This document shows positions 27,793 to 36,870 of a DNA stretch of 64,000 nucleotides, piece after piece. This stretch comes from an uncultured Cellvibrionales bacterium (lineage in GTDB: Bacteria; Pseudomonadota; Gammaproteobacteria; Pseudomonadales; Cellvibrionaceae): assembly GCA_913020115.1 (NCBI GenBank), contig CAJWBQ010000008.1:58864-122863 (forward strand), read 5' to 3'. Made by a program: the position numbers and the translations under genes. Each line of letters starts with the position of its first letter. Position 1 is the first letter of the stretch. The notes beneath the pieces were generated by a model. The model did not search any database, had not been told where the DNA came from, and saw only the letters and a list, made by a program, of their open reading frames with translations.

Positions 27793-29547
27793 ATGAACTT
27801 AAGTCATATTCTCCGAAACATTTGTGTTGCCCTGTGCTCGCTGTATGCCACAGTGGTGTTTTCCTCCAGTGCAACACCCATTTCTGACTCAGTATCGGAG
27901 CTGGTGGTCTATACCGCCGAGAAGATAATCACCATGGAACCTGCAATGCCATCGGCGAGCGCTGTTGCTGTTGCCGACGGACGTATTATTGCGGTGGGCA
28001 GCCTTAAATCACTCGAACCTTGGACACAATCTAGGCCCAGCAGAATTGACCGGCGCTTCGATGGAAAAACCATCATGCCGGGTTTTATCGATCCCCATGT
28101 GCACCCGACGCTGCCCGCAATTCTCACCCAATTTCCTTTCATCGCGCCGGAGCACTGGTCCTTGCCAACGGGCGAATTCCCCAGTGCAAAAACACCGGAG
28201 GCTTACCGCAAGCTCCTGAAATCACAGGTGGCGAAACACTCCGATGCCAAAATTCCATTTATCACCTGGGGATTTCATCCCCTATGGCACGGCGAACTAT
28301 TCCGAGAAGAACTGACTGCATTATTTCCCACCCAAGCAGTCATTCTCTGGCACCGCTCTTTTCACGAGTTGATTCTCAATGATGCGGCAATTGAGCTTCT
28401 GAATCTCGATCGGGACCTACTCGCTGTCCACCCACAAATCGATTGGGCGAATGGACATTTTTATGAGAATGGAGCCCAGGCGATGATTCCTTTCCTGCCA
28501 TTTCTATTTGCCCCTTCGCGCTTTTCTCAAGGCATGGAAAATTTTCTGGAAATGGTGCATCGCGGCGGTGTGACAACCACACTGGACATGGGAGTGGGTA
28601 TATTTGGCGACCCTGTAGGCGAGACCCAGCTAATCCGGCACGCGGCGGAATCCACCAAGGCACCTGCCCGCATTATTCTGACGCCCACCATCATGGACTT
28701 TTTGGCCAGAGGTAAGTCGATACCCGAAGCGCTGGCCGAAATTGAAGAATGGCGCGAAGACAATAGTCATCGGGTGCTTTTTGACCGCCGATTCAAAATC
28801 ATGATGGACGGTGCTATCTTTGGCGGCTTAGCTCAATTTGGGTTTCCTGGCTACATTGACGGCCACAAAGGCATTTGGATGAAGCCCCTTGAGGTGACTG
28901 CCCAGTGGGCTCAGGCTTTCTGGGATGCAGGTTATCAGATTCACGCACACACAAATGGCGATGGCAGTGCGGCGGCCTTGATAGACCTACTGAAAAACCT
29001 GCAAGAAGAATCTCCTAGAGCGGATCATCGCTTGTCTCTGGAACATTTTGCTTATACAACAGAAGATCAAAATAAACAGCTCAAAGCGCTGGGCGCCGTT
29101 GTTTCAGCCAACCCTTACTATCACTACATTCTCAGTGATCTCTACAGCAAACACTGGCTGGGAAACGATCGTGGCAGCCAAATGGTTCGGCTGGGCTCTC
29201 TCGAGCGTTTAGGAGTACCTTTTACGCTGCATTCTGACTCCCCCATGGCACCACTCGAGCCACTAACACTCGTTTCAGCCGCGGTGAATCGCGTGACCAT
29301 CAATGGCAATCCCGCTGGGCAGGATGAACGAGTTAGTCTCGACGGCGCTCTTAGGGCCATCACCAGTGAAGCGGCCTGGATTATGGGTTGGGAAGATGAA
29401 ATTGGCTCAATTCGCGCCGGTAAACGCGCCGACTTCACAATCCTAAACGCGAACCCCTATGAAACCGACGTTAAAAAAATTGCCGACATTCCCATTTGGG
29501 GAACGGTATTCGAAGGCACTCCTGCCCCCTTACCTCCAAGGAAGTGA
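27793..29547 (+). CDS. Amidohydrolase family 3 (YtcJ-like) metal-dependent hydrolase
   Basis: This 584-residue protein starts with a hydrophobic signal-like segment (about 5-30) and so is probably periplasmic. Metal-binding positions of the amidohydrolase superfamily are visible: GFIDPHVHPT near residue 100, a histidine in IHAHTNGDG near 385, and the aspartate of HSDSPMAPLEP near 485. The C-terminal IRAGKRADFTILNANPY is typical. Family members cut amide or formamide bonds, such as N-substituted formamide deformylase. Nine bases separate it from the next gene, a paralogue, so the two form an operon. Confidence 0.9.
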   Translation: MNLSHILRNICVALCSLYATVVFSSSATPISDSVSELVVYTAEKIITMEPAMPSASAVAVADGRIIAVGSLKSLEPWTQSRPSRIDRRFDGKTIMPGFIDPHVHPTLPAILTQFPFIAPEHWSLPTGEFPSAKTPEAYRKLLKSQVAKHSDAKIPFITWGFHPLWHGELFREELTALFPTQAVILWHRSFHELILNDAAIELLNLDRDLLAVHPQIDWANGHFYENGAQAMIPFLPFLFAPSRFSQGMENFLEMVHRGGVTTTLDMGVGIFGDPVGETQLIRHAAESTKAPARIILTPTIMDFLARGKSIPEALAEIEEWREDNSHRVLFDRRFKIMMDGAIFGGLAQFGFPGYIDGHKGIWMKPLEVTAQWAQAFWDAGYQIHAHTNGDGSAAALIDLLKNLQEESPRADHRLSLEHFAYTTEDQNKQLKALGAVVSANPYYHYILSDLYSKHWLGNDRGSQMVRLGSLERLGVPFTLHSDSPMAPLEPLTLVSAAVNRVTINGNPAGQDERVSLDGALRAITSEAAWIMGWEDEIGSIRAGKRADFTILNANPYETDVKKIADIPIWGTVFEGTPAPLPPRK

Positions 29548-29556
29548 AAAATTACT

Positions 29557-31293
29557 ATGCGTAAACAAATAATCCGCGCCTTATCGCTTGTTGTTTTTCT
29601 GAGTGCTCAAAATTGCCTAAGTGACGAAGTTCCTCGATTCGCCGATAAGGTATTTCTCAATGGCGATATTATTACTCTAGATAAACTTAAGGGCACCGCA
29701 GAAGCCGTAGCCACCCGCAAGGGCTTGATCAACGCTGTTGGCAGCAATGTCGATTTGCGCAAGTTGATTGGACCAAAGACACAGGTGATAGATTTGCAGG
29801 CACAGACACTGGTGCCGGGTTTTATCGATGCACACAGCCACTTCAATCATGCACTGACGATGGCTACCTGGGCCAACGTGTCTCCACCTCCGGTGGGCAA
29901 GGCGGCCAGCATCGATGCATTGATATCGATACTAAAACAACACTGGAAAACGACCAAGCCACATCCTAAGGATAGTTGGTTACTAGCTTATGGCTACGAC
30001 GAAAACACCTATGGTCGCCATCTCACCCGTCATGACCTGGATGCCCACTTCCCCGACGTGCCTGTCACCTTAATGCATGTATCCGGACACGGAGCCGTGT
30101 TGAACTCCGCGGCATTGACCGCGATGAATATCGATGCCCAAACCCCCACTCCCAAGGGTGGATTAATCGCAAGACTCGCGGGGAGTCAAGAGCCAGCAGG
30201 GCTGTTAATGGAAACAGCATGGATTCCCCTACTGCATAAATTTTTAGCCATGTCCCTCGAAAATTACGATAGCTCTTTCACAATGGCCGTGAACCGTTAT
30301 CTGCGCAATGGCTTTACGACCATTCAGGACGGCAGCGCTCAATACTCCGACATCAAGCGCTACCAGGAACAGGCCGCGGCCCATAAACTGCCAATTGACC
30401 TCATGGCCTTGCCTATTTTTATTGATCAAGAAAAGGTTTTTGCCGATCCAAGTTTACTACCAAGGCAGGTAAAAAACCGCCTTAAAATAGCTGGTATAAA
30501 ACTCATTGCAGATGGCTCACCGCAAGGTAAAACTGCTTATTTCACACAAGCTTTCCACGTCCTTAGCCCCGCAGGTGAAGAAAATTGGCATGGCGAACCC
30601 TTGTTGCCTTATGAAAAACTAAGGGAATTATTCTCAGCGGCATCTACTCGAGGATGGCAAATTTATACCCACGCAAATGGTGACGCCGCCATCGACATGG
30701 TGATCAAAATACATCGGCAGGCAGCCATCAGTGCTAGCGACGGGCGCCGCAACGTGGTTATCCACTCACAGTTTGTGCGAGAAGATCAATTAGACGCATA
30801 TGTAGAATTGGGAATGATACCTTCTTATTTCAGCAATCACGCCTATTTTTGGGGGGATGCCCATACAAAAAATCTCGGCAGTGAACGCGCCAACTTCTTG
30901 AGCCCAATGAGAACATCGATTGATAAAGGTCTTCGTTTCACCAATCACAGCGACTATATCATCACACCTCTGGACCCCATGATGCAAATGTGGACCGCCG
31001 TAAGTCGCAAGTCCAGAGAAGGTAAAGTTATTGGCGCTAAAGAATCAATCACAGCGATGCAAGCGCTGAGCGCAATCACAATCGATGCTGCCTACCAATA
31101 TTTTGAAGAAGACAAAAAAGGTTCCATAGAAGTGGGAAAACTGGCGGATTTTACAATACTGAGTGACAACCCACTGAAAGTACCACTCGATGAGATTCGT
31201 GAAATTGAAATTGTCGCGACGATTAAGGAAGGGCTCGAGCTTTACCGAGCGCCCCAGACTGGCAAGCTTGTAAAAGCTACGCCAATCAACTAG
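29557..31293 (+). CDS. Amidohydrolase family 3 (YtcJ-like) metal-dependent hydrolase, second copy
   Basis: This 578-residue paralogue of the preceding protein has an N-terminal signal peptide (about 1-22, ending near NCLS) and metal ligands in GFIDAHSHFN near residue 92, YTHANGDAAID near 370 and NHSDYIITPLDP near 465. The substitution HSDY for HSDS and overall divergence suggest a different substrate from its neighbour. It overlaps the convergent MarR gene by four bases at the stop codons. Likely a periplasmic or exported C-N hydrolase acting on a related set of compounds. Confidence 0.9.
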   Translation: MRKQIIRALSLVVFLSAQNCLSDEVPRFADKVFLNGDIITLDKLKGTAEAVATRKGLINAVGSNVDLRKLIGPKTQVIDLQAQTLVPGFIDAHSHFNHALTMATWANVSPPPVGKAASIDALISILKQHWKTTKPHPKDSWLLAYGYDENTYGRHLTRHDLDAHFPDVPVTLMHVSGHGAVLNSAALTAMNIDAQTPTPKGGLIARLAGSQEPAGLLMETAWIPLLHKFLAMSLENYDSSFTMAVNRYLRNGFTTIQDGSAQYSDIKRYQEQAAAHKLPIDLMALPIFIDQEKVFADPSLLPRQVKNRLKIAGIKLIADGSPQGKTAYFTQAFHVLSPAGEENWHGEPLLPYEKLRELFSAASTRGWQIYTHANGDAAIDMVIKIHRQAAISASDGRRNVVIHSQFVREDQLDAYVELGMIPSYFSNHAYFWGDAHTKNLGSERANFLSPMRTSIDKGLRFTNHSDYIITPLDPMMQMWTAVSRKSREGKVIGAKESITAMQALSAITIDAAYQYFEEDKKGSIEVGKLADFTILSDNPLKVPLDEIREIEIVATIKEGLELYRAPQTGKLVKATPIN

Positions 31294-31778
31294 TCCTCAC
31301 GAGCGCTGATGTTTTCTTTTACTTTGTTAAAAACACCGAGTAAACCGTCCATTTCCTCCTGGGAAACTTCTTCAAATGCACTGTTTAACAGCAGTTCATA
31401 AGAGGCCAGCATTTCAGTAATTATACTGCGACCTTTAGGAGTCAAGGTAACGCAAAAAGTTCTGAGATCGCTGGGCGTCGGGGTTCGCCGGATAAAACCG
31501 TCCTCTGACAACCTTTCAGCGATCCCCGTAATATTGCCTTTGGTAACCATTAACCATTTCGACAAGTCAACCATCGTGAGACCTTCAGGTACTCTCTCTA
31601 GAGCCGCCAACACCTCGAATCTAGGAAGCGTCATACTGTATTGCGCAGCCAAATGCTTGCGGATATCAGTTTCAAGTAGCTGTACTAAAGTGGAAAGCTT
31701 TAGCCACAATCGTAAGCCTTCTTTGTCCTGGGGGATGTAGCCTAACTTTCGATCAATCATGTGTGCAAAATCGTTCAT
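31290..31778 (-). CDS. MarR-family transcriptional regulator
   Basis: This 162-residue winged-helix regulator has the MarR core MTLPRFEVLAALERVPEGLTMVDLSKWLMVTKGNITGIAERLSEDGFIRR (given in segments: recognition helix near residues 75-95) and a wing TPSDLRTFCVTLTPKG. It is convergent with the amidohydrolase operon, with overlapping stop codons, and could regulate it in response to a small ligand. A Fur-like sequence lies in its upstream region. Confidence 0.9.
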   Translation of the reverse strand: MNDFAHMIDRKLGYIPQDKEGLRLWLKLSTLVQLLETDIRKHLAAQYSMTLPRFEVLAALERVPEGLTMVDLSKWLMVTKGNITGIAERLSEDGFIRRTPTPSDLRTFCVTLTPKGRSIITEMLASYELLLNSAFEEVSQEEMDGLLGVFNKVKENISARED

Positions 31779-31801
31779 GGTTGAGGGCTCTCGTCTTAAA
31801 G

Positions 31802-31820
31802 TATATTCATTATCATTTTT
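31802..31820 (-). promoter_or_regulatory. Fur-box-like sequence upstream of the MarR gene
   Basis: The minus-strand 19-mer centred on AATGATAAT matches the Fur consensus at 14 of 19 positions (counted by eye), 24 bases before the MarR start. The stretch is very AT-rich, so a chance match is possible. Confidence 0.3.
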
Positions 31821-31929
31821 GAACGATTATACTAACCCATACACACCCCTTATGTCAGGATGTCGCTTCAAGGGTTCGGAAAGGCTTGACGCTATAGATC
31901 GGCTCCTCAGCTGGAATTGATCGATTTTT

Positions 31930-33534
31930 CTACATCTCCATCATCAACCACTGTACAAACTCCTCAGAATTATTCCTTTGCGCCTCACTTACATTTGCAA
32001 AGTAAACACCTTTGTTACCTCCCAATTGCGCACGGAAAACTTCGGCAAACATATAAGCTGCTATTTCGTTCGGGTGATCAATTCCCCTCGTTACAGGAAA
32101 GCTATTCGCATACTCGCCAAACTCGGACAAAGAAAATTGCACAGGCTTGCCTGTTTGATCTAAGATCAAATCAAACTGGCCCTGTGTTTCTTGAACCGAA
32201 TACACTCGCTCAACAAAATCTTTACCCATCTGAGGCAAGCCTCGTACGTCTCGAAACACTGTTCTCACCCAATAATATTGACGAGCAGATTCACTAGGGA
32301 TCAACCATTGAGCCAGAGGAGCGTCTGGGTTAGAGAGTTGATTCTTTACAAGGCTACCGGTCGTTTCCACATTCGCCTTTACGAAACCCCAATATTCGGC
32401 ATTTAACTTTTCAAATTTACTCGGAAACGAGCGCTGTAAGGAATGTATCTGTTCATGAACAAGAAGCGCCCCAGATACCTGCAGGCGATTTGACAAGGAC
32501 TTTTCAGACAGCAAGGTATCGATGTGTTTCTGGCTCAGAACTATGGTGTTTCCTCGGGTAAATGCAAAACCACCACAGAGCCATGGAGCCACTTTTAGAA
32601 ACCGCCAGGGATGATTTGCCACCGACCCAAACCCACCGCCGGAAAGAACTTTGATGGTCTCCTGAGTGAGCTCAGATAATTGTCTGGCCTCATCAATTGA
32701 AAACGGCAATACCGCAGACGAAAACTTTCGACGCGCAATATCTCTGATTTCATCGACATCTTCCGATTCAACTCGGGCACCAATAAACGCCTCAACTTCC
32801 TTCTTTTGCAAGATCGAAAAAAAAGGCTCAAAACTTTCGTCCAAAATGGCCTGCCGCCCATCCTTCACAGACAAGGTTTCAATCCGTGGTCGCACGAGAG
32901 GACTCTTCCTCAGTAATTCCACCTGATAGGCATTCAAACTAAATCGAGGATCGATTCTATCTGCAAATGGACCATCGCCTTGAATATTCGGTATATCATT
33001 CGGAACATTCTCATCATCAACGGCATGGTTCAAACCCAGGTTATGCCCAACCTCATGGGCAATCACGAACGCCTCTTGATCGCGAACATTGGCTAAGGTG
33101 CTGTTTCGGTCTAGGGCGATAAAGGTGATGTCCCCACCTAACATCCCACGACCTAATGGTCCTTTATTGCCGTCCACTGCATTCACAAAAAACATATTGA
33201 CGATATTGCCATGCCCGCGCATCACCCCTGCGGCCCTGGCAGACTTAACAATTTCATCGAGATTGATTAAGCCATCACGAGCGGCGGTATCGTCATAATA
33301 TAGGGGCTCCAAAAAATAGAAATCTAGCCCTGCCTTCAAATAGGCTCGATCAACCAATGCTTCTGGGATTGCCATAGACGCTGGCTCCAAGCCATCATCG
33401 CCCCGCACCACTATGGGTTGAACCGTTAGCACATACGGCTGAGAGTTTTCTGTTTGCGCCTCAACGATCAAAGGCAGAAATAGGCAAGAGATCAACATCC
33501 ATAAAATGAGTGCAACTCTACTTTTTAAACCCAT
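31930..33534 (-). CDS. Exported zinc metalloprotease with two HExxH motifs
   Basis: This 534-residue protein has a signal peptide (about 1-26). The N-terminal half carries a metzincin zinc site HEVGHNLGLNH (His160, Glu161, His164, His170). The C-terminal half carries a second motif, LLVHEQIHSLQ (His360, Glu361, His364), followed by Glu490 in HPNEIAAYMFAE, which could be a third ligand of a gluzincin-like site. Both sites look intact. It is the last gene of a leftward set with a tricorn-type protease, 93 bases downstream of it. Probably degrades proteins or peptides in the periplasm or outside the cell. Confidence 0.85.
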   Translation of the reverse strand: MGLKSRVALILWMLISCLFLPLIVEAQTENSQPYVLTVQPIVVRGDDGLEPASMAIPEALVDRAYLKAGLDFYFLEPLYYDDTAARDGLINLDEIVKSARAAGVMRGHGNIVNMFFVNAVDGNKGPLGRGMLGGDITFIALDRNSTLANVRDQEAFVIAHEVGHNLGLNHAVDDENVPNDIPNIQGDGPFADRIDPRFSLNAYQVELLRKSPLVRPRIETLSVKDGRQAILDESFEPFFSILQKKEVEAFIGARVESEDVDEIRDIARRKFSSAVLPFSIDEARQLSELTQETIKVLSGGGFGSVANHPWRFLKVAPWLCGGFAFTRGNTIVLSQKHIDTLLSEKSLSNRLQVSGALLVHEQIHSLQRSFPSKFEKLNAEYWGFVKANVETTGSLVKNQLSNPDAPLAQWLIPSESARQYYWVRTVFRDVRGLPQMGKDFVERVYSVQETQGQFDLILDQTGKPVQFSLSEFGEYANSFPVTRGIDHPNEIAAYMFAEVFRAQLGGNKGVYFANVSEAQRNNSEEFVQWLMMEM

Positions 33535-33627
33535 ATTAGTTCTCCTTTTTTACAATAAACTGAAATAGGTATCGGTAATCAAACAAGATGAAAACCTTCT
33601 TTTGCTAAGTCTTAAGAGCACCATTAA

Positions 33628-36600
33628 CTAGTCTTTCAAAGCTTGAACCTCAATGCTTTTCTCTAAGGATTTCCCTGCCCATCTAATGGCCGCTTCTAGT
33701 TGCGGGTCATATCCGCCCAGCATCGATTTCGGTGTATTTTCTACTTCAATATCCGGTATTACCCCTACATCCCCACCACTAGCCCAACGACCATCAACGC
33801 GATACACCCGTTGCGGTGGCGCAGAGATAGCTCCACCACTAAGCAGAGGCAAGCTGAGATTAGGTCCCACCAAGCCTCCCCATGTGCGTGTGCCCAGCAC
33901 TGGACCAACCTTTGCTTGCTGAAAAAGAAAAGGAAAACCATCACCACCCGAATAGCTCCAGCCATTAGTTAACAAAATTTTCGGACCACCATTGGAAAGT
34001 TCTGGCAAGGAATAATCTTTAGCATTTCTATAAGAAAAGTAATTCAGCGGAGGCCTGTTAAGCAGTTCAACTAAACGGTCGCCTAATGCTCCGCCGCTGT
34101 TAAACCGAGCATCTATTATCAAAGCCTTTTTGTGAACCTGAGCCCGATACTGGCGCATCAAGTCATTTTGAGCCTCCGCTACTGTGTTGGCAACATAGAT
34201 ATAACCCACCTGCCCTTTACTGGCTTCATGTACTTTTTGTCGATTATCTTCCACCCAGTCCAACTCTCGAAGTTTGCGATCACTCTCGAGAGCCTCTACT
34301 TTAACCTTTCGGGTGCCTTTACCAGAAAAATTCGAACTGACCGTCAATTCAAGCCAAGCCGTTTTTCCCTCAAAGACCGCCCAAGGTGAACGATCTAAGG
34401 GCACTGTCTCACCGTTAACTTTTAGCAGGTAATCGCCTACATTGACATTAACGCCTGCAGTCTTTAATGGCGACCTATGCGCACTATCCCAAGCTCCAGA
34501 TTCATAAATTTTCGATATTTGGTATTGGTTTTTTACTCGCGTCAATTCAATACCCAGCTGCCCTGCGCTGGTATTTTTCCAGCGAACACGACCGGGTGTG
34601 GAGCTTGCCCATATATGGCCCGCCGACAACTCTCCTAACATCTCACGAATTAAATGATTAAGCCCCTTGGGGGTATCTACTGAAGGCAGAAGCGCCGCGT
34701 ATTGATCGCCAATGGCTTTCCAGTCTAAACCATGCATAGCGGGGTCATAGAAAAAGTCCCTGCAATAACGCCACGCCTCCCAAAACACTTGGCGATTCAT
34801 CAGCGTCGGCCTAATATTCGCTTTAAGCTTGTTGATTGGCAAAATCATCGGTTTCGACAGATCTTTATTTAAGTCCAGCAAAACAAATTCATCCCCTCCC
34901 CTCAACAGGGCTGTACTACCATCGCCTGAGACATCCAACAGCCTTGCCTTAGCCAGTAATAGCTTTTCCTTCTTCACCAGAAAATCAAACTGGTGGACAC
35001 TTGGTTCTTGACTGATTGGATTAAGTCGTTGGTAGACAACTGAATTCTTGCCAGCCTTAATATTACTAATCACACCGGGATCTACCGGGATTCGTATCAA
35101 GGCCGATTCGTAGGCGAACATTCCGGCGTGCAGAGAGTTCTTCTTGGACTTCTTTACAGCTTTACCATTGAAGGTTTCCGAGCTGATTCCCTCTTGTAAA
35201 AATGGCGATCGAGTACTTCTGTCGGTGGGAAGCATGTACAATCCAGAAGAACGTGTATAGGCCCAAGTAGTGTCAATATCACCAAACACTGGGTTAAATT
35301 CCCTGCGAGAAATCAAGCATATAAAGCGATCATTTTCGCAAAATACTGCCTCAACATCATCATGGTAAGCGGCCGTAATCTGGCGCCCTTCCCCACGTGT
35401 GGTGTCGTATAGATAAATGGCCTTATTTCGATTGTCGTCGCCTTTTGTATACAGCAGCCAACGGCTATTTTCAGACCAGGAAAGCTCCGCCCCGGCCAAC
35501 TCGTCGTGTCCGCGCCAAACACCTTGGTCAATTTTTTCTCGATGACCGTTTTCAACGTTTACGACAGCAAGAGTCTGTTCGGAGTCAAAAAAAGCGATGA
35601 ATTTTCCGTTTGGAGACCAGAACAGTGAATGCCTATAACCATCGCTAAAACGGCTCAATACCTTTACCTTGCCACTCTTAAGTGTTTTGACCGAAAGTTG
35701 ATATTCACCAGACTGATCAGAGACATAAGCTAGTTTGGAAGAGTCATAAGAATATGCGGGATTTCGTTCCGCTATGCCCGGTGATTGAGTGAGGTTGCTA
35801 ACAAGTTCTCCACCTCGGTCAAAGGCGAGAAGCTCACCGCCCGCCTCAAAAGCAACGACGCGCCCGTCGTGGGCCAAAGTCGCCCGCCGAATCTGCTTGT
35901 CGAGTATTTTCACATGCGAATTCATTTGAGGCCGACTTGAGTGAAAACTTACCTTCACTTCCAGAACCTGACTTCTTTCTAGGTCAAAACGGTAAAGCTT
36001 ATCGCCATTCAAAAAAACAAGATCTTTGGGGCCACCCGATAGATGCCGAGTATCAAATTCGGAAAAGCTCGTAAGTTGTGTTAGCTCTTGAGTGAGCAAA
36101 TCTTTCTGCCAGACATTTACTCGCTGATCTCTTCCTCCTCTAGCGGAGAGAAAATACACTTTCCCACCAACGCTCACGGGGTCTGTATCGACGCCATCAT
36201 TGTCAGTCAGCCTTTTGAGCTCTTGGTTTTCTAGATTAAATTTCCAGAGATCGGGCGACCTACCGCCACGATAACGCTTCCAAGTCTCGTAGCCGTCTTG
36301 GAAATCTTTTTTGTAAGTGAAAATCAACTCATTACCGAGTTCATTGAAGGTCGCTTTTTCACCGTAGGGTAGCGGCAACTTTTCCGGTAGGCCACCACCA
36401 CTATGCACCTTAAAAAACTGACTAAAACGTGGGCGATAGCTCTCGCGGGTAGAGGCAATCAAAACCTCTTGACCATTTGGGTACCACTCCACAACGCGGT
36501 CCTGCTCGGGATGGTAAGTAAGGCGATTAGGCTGCCCGCCACTGATAGACAAAGTGAATACATCTGAATTACCCCGCAGTTCCGCAGTATAGGCAATCGA

Positions 36601-36870
36601 TTCCCCATCGGGAGAAAATTTCGCATGACTTGCATTAAGCGCTTCTCGCGTTAGTGGCGAAGCAGCCCCCCCAGTCTTGTTAACAAGCCAAATGTCCCCA
36701 TCATAACTGAAGGCAATATTGTGCTGCGAGATATCTGGATGGAACAACAAAGCTGCGTTTGAGGTTTGACAAACAAAACCCAGAGAAAAAACGACTATAC
36801 ACCGAGCCAATAAATTCACAGTAGCTAAGCATTTTTTCACAGCGAGGTTAAGGAGTTCGATAGCTTTCAT
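33628..36870 (-). CDS. Tricorn-type S41 serine protease
   Basis: This exported protein of 1080 residues has a long signal peptide (hydrophobic core about 22-38), a beta-propeller of TolB/tricorn repeats (units such as AKFSPDGESIAYTAE and SWSENSRWLLYTKGDD) over roughly 45-560, a core with a PDZ domain (about 740-850), and an S41 peptidase domain. The nucleophile is the Ser of NGWSYSGGDG near residue 972; the same GGDG context occurs in archaeal tricorn. It would trim peptides to short products. Its ATG overlaps the stop of the amidohydrolase gene upstream (ATGA), so the two are coupled. No gate-keeper truncation was seen. Confidence 0.92.
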   Translation of the reverse strand: MKAIELLNLAVKKCLATVNLLARCIVVFSLGFVCQTSNAALLFHPDISQHNIAFSYDGDIWLVNKTGGAASPLTREALNASHAKFSPDGESIAYTAELRGNSDVFTLSISGGQPNRLTYHPEQDRVVEWYPNGQEVLIASTRESYRPRFSQFFKVHSGGGLPEKLPLPYGEKATFNELGNELIFTYKKDFQDGYETWKRYRGGRSPDLWKFNLENQELKRLTDNDGVDTDPVSVGGKVYFLSARGGRDQRVNVWQKDLLTQELTQLTSFSEFDTRHLSGGPKDLVFLNGDKLYRFDLERSQVLEVKVSFHSSRPQMNSHVKILDKQIRRATLAHDGRVVAFEAGGELLAFDRGGELVSNLTQSPGIAERNPAYSYDSSKLAYVSDQSGEYQLSVKTLKSGKVKVLSRFSDGYRHSLFWSPNGKFIAFFDSEQTLAVVNVENGHREKIDQGVWRGHDELAGAELSWSENSRWLLYTKGDDNRNKAIYLYDTTRGEGRQITAAYHDDVEAVFCENDRFICLISRREFNPVFGDIDTTWAYTRSSGLYMLPTDRSTRSPFLQEGISSETFNGKAVKKSKKNSLHAGMFAYESALIRIPVDPGVISNIKAGKNSVVYQRLNPISQEPSVHQFDFLVKKEKLLLAKARLLDVSGDGSTALLRGGDEFVLLDLNKDLSKPMILPINKLKANIRPTLMNRQVFWEAWRYCRDFFYDPAMHGLDWKAIGDQYAALLPSVDTPKGLNHLIREMLGELSAGHIWASSTPGRVRWKNTSAGQLGIELTRVKNQYQISKIYESGAWDSAHRSPLKTAGVNVNVGDYLLKVNGETVPLDRSPWAVFEGKTAWLELTVSSNFSGKGTRKVKVEALESDRKLRELDWVEDNRQKVHEASKGQVGYIYVANTVAEAQNDLMRQYRAQVHKKALIIDARFNSGGALGDRLVELLNRPPLNYFSYRNAKDYSLPELSNGGPKILLTNGWSYSGGDGFPFLFQQAKVGPVLGTRTWGGLVGPNLSLPLLSGGAISAPPQRVYRVDGRWASGGDVGVIPDIEVENTPKSMLGGYDPQLEAAIRWAGKSLEKSIEVQALKD

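Noticed and set aside
31917..32297. Rightward 126-codon frame opposite the metalloprotease gene
   Set aside because: Lies wholly opposite a well-supported gene, with a product lacking recognisable motifs.
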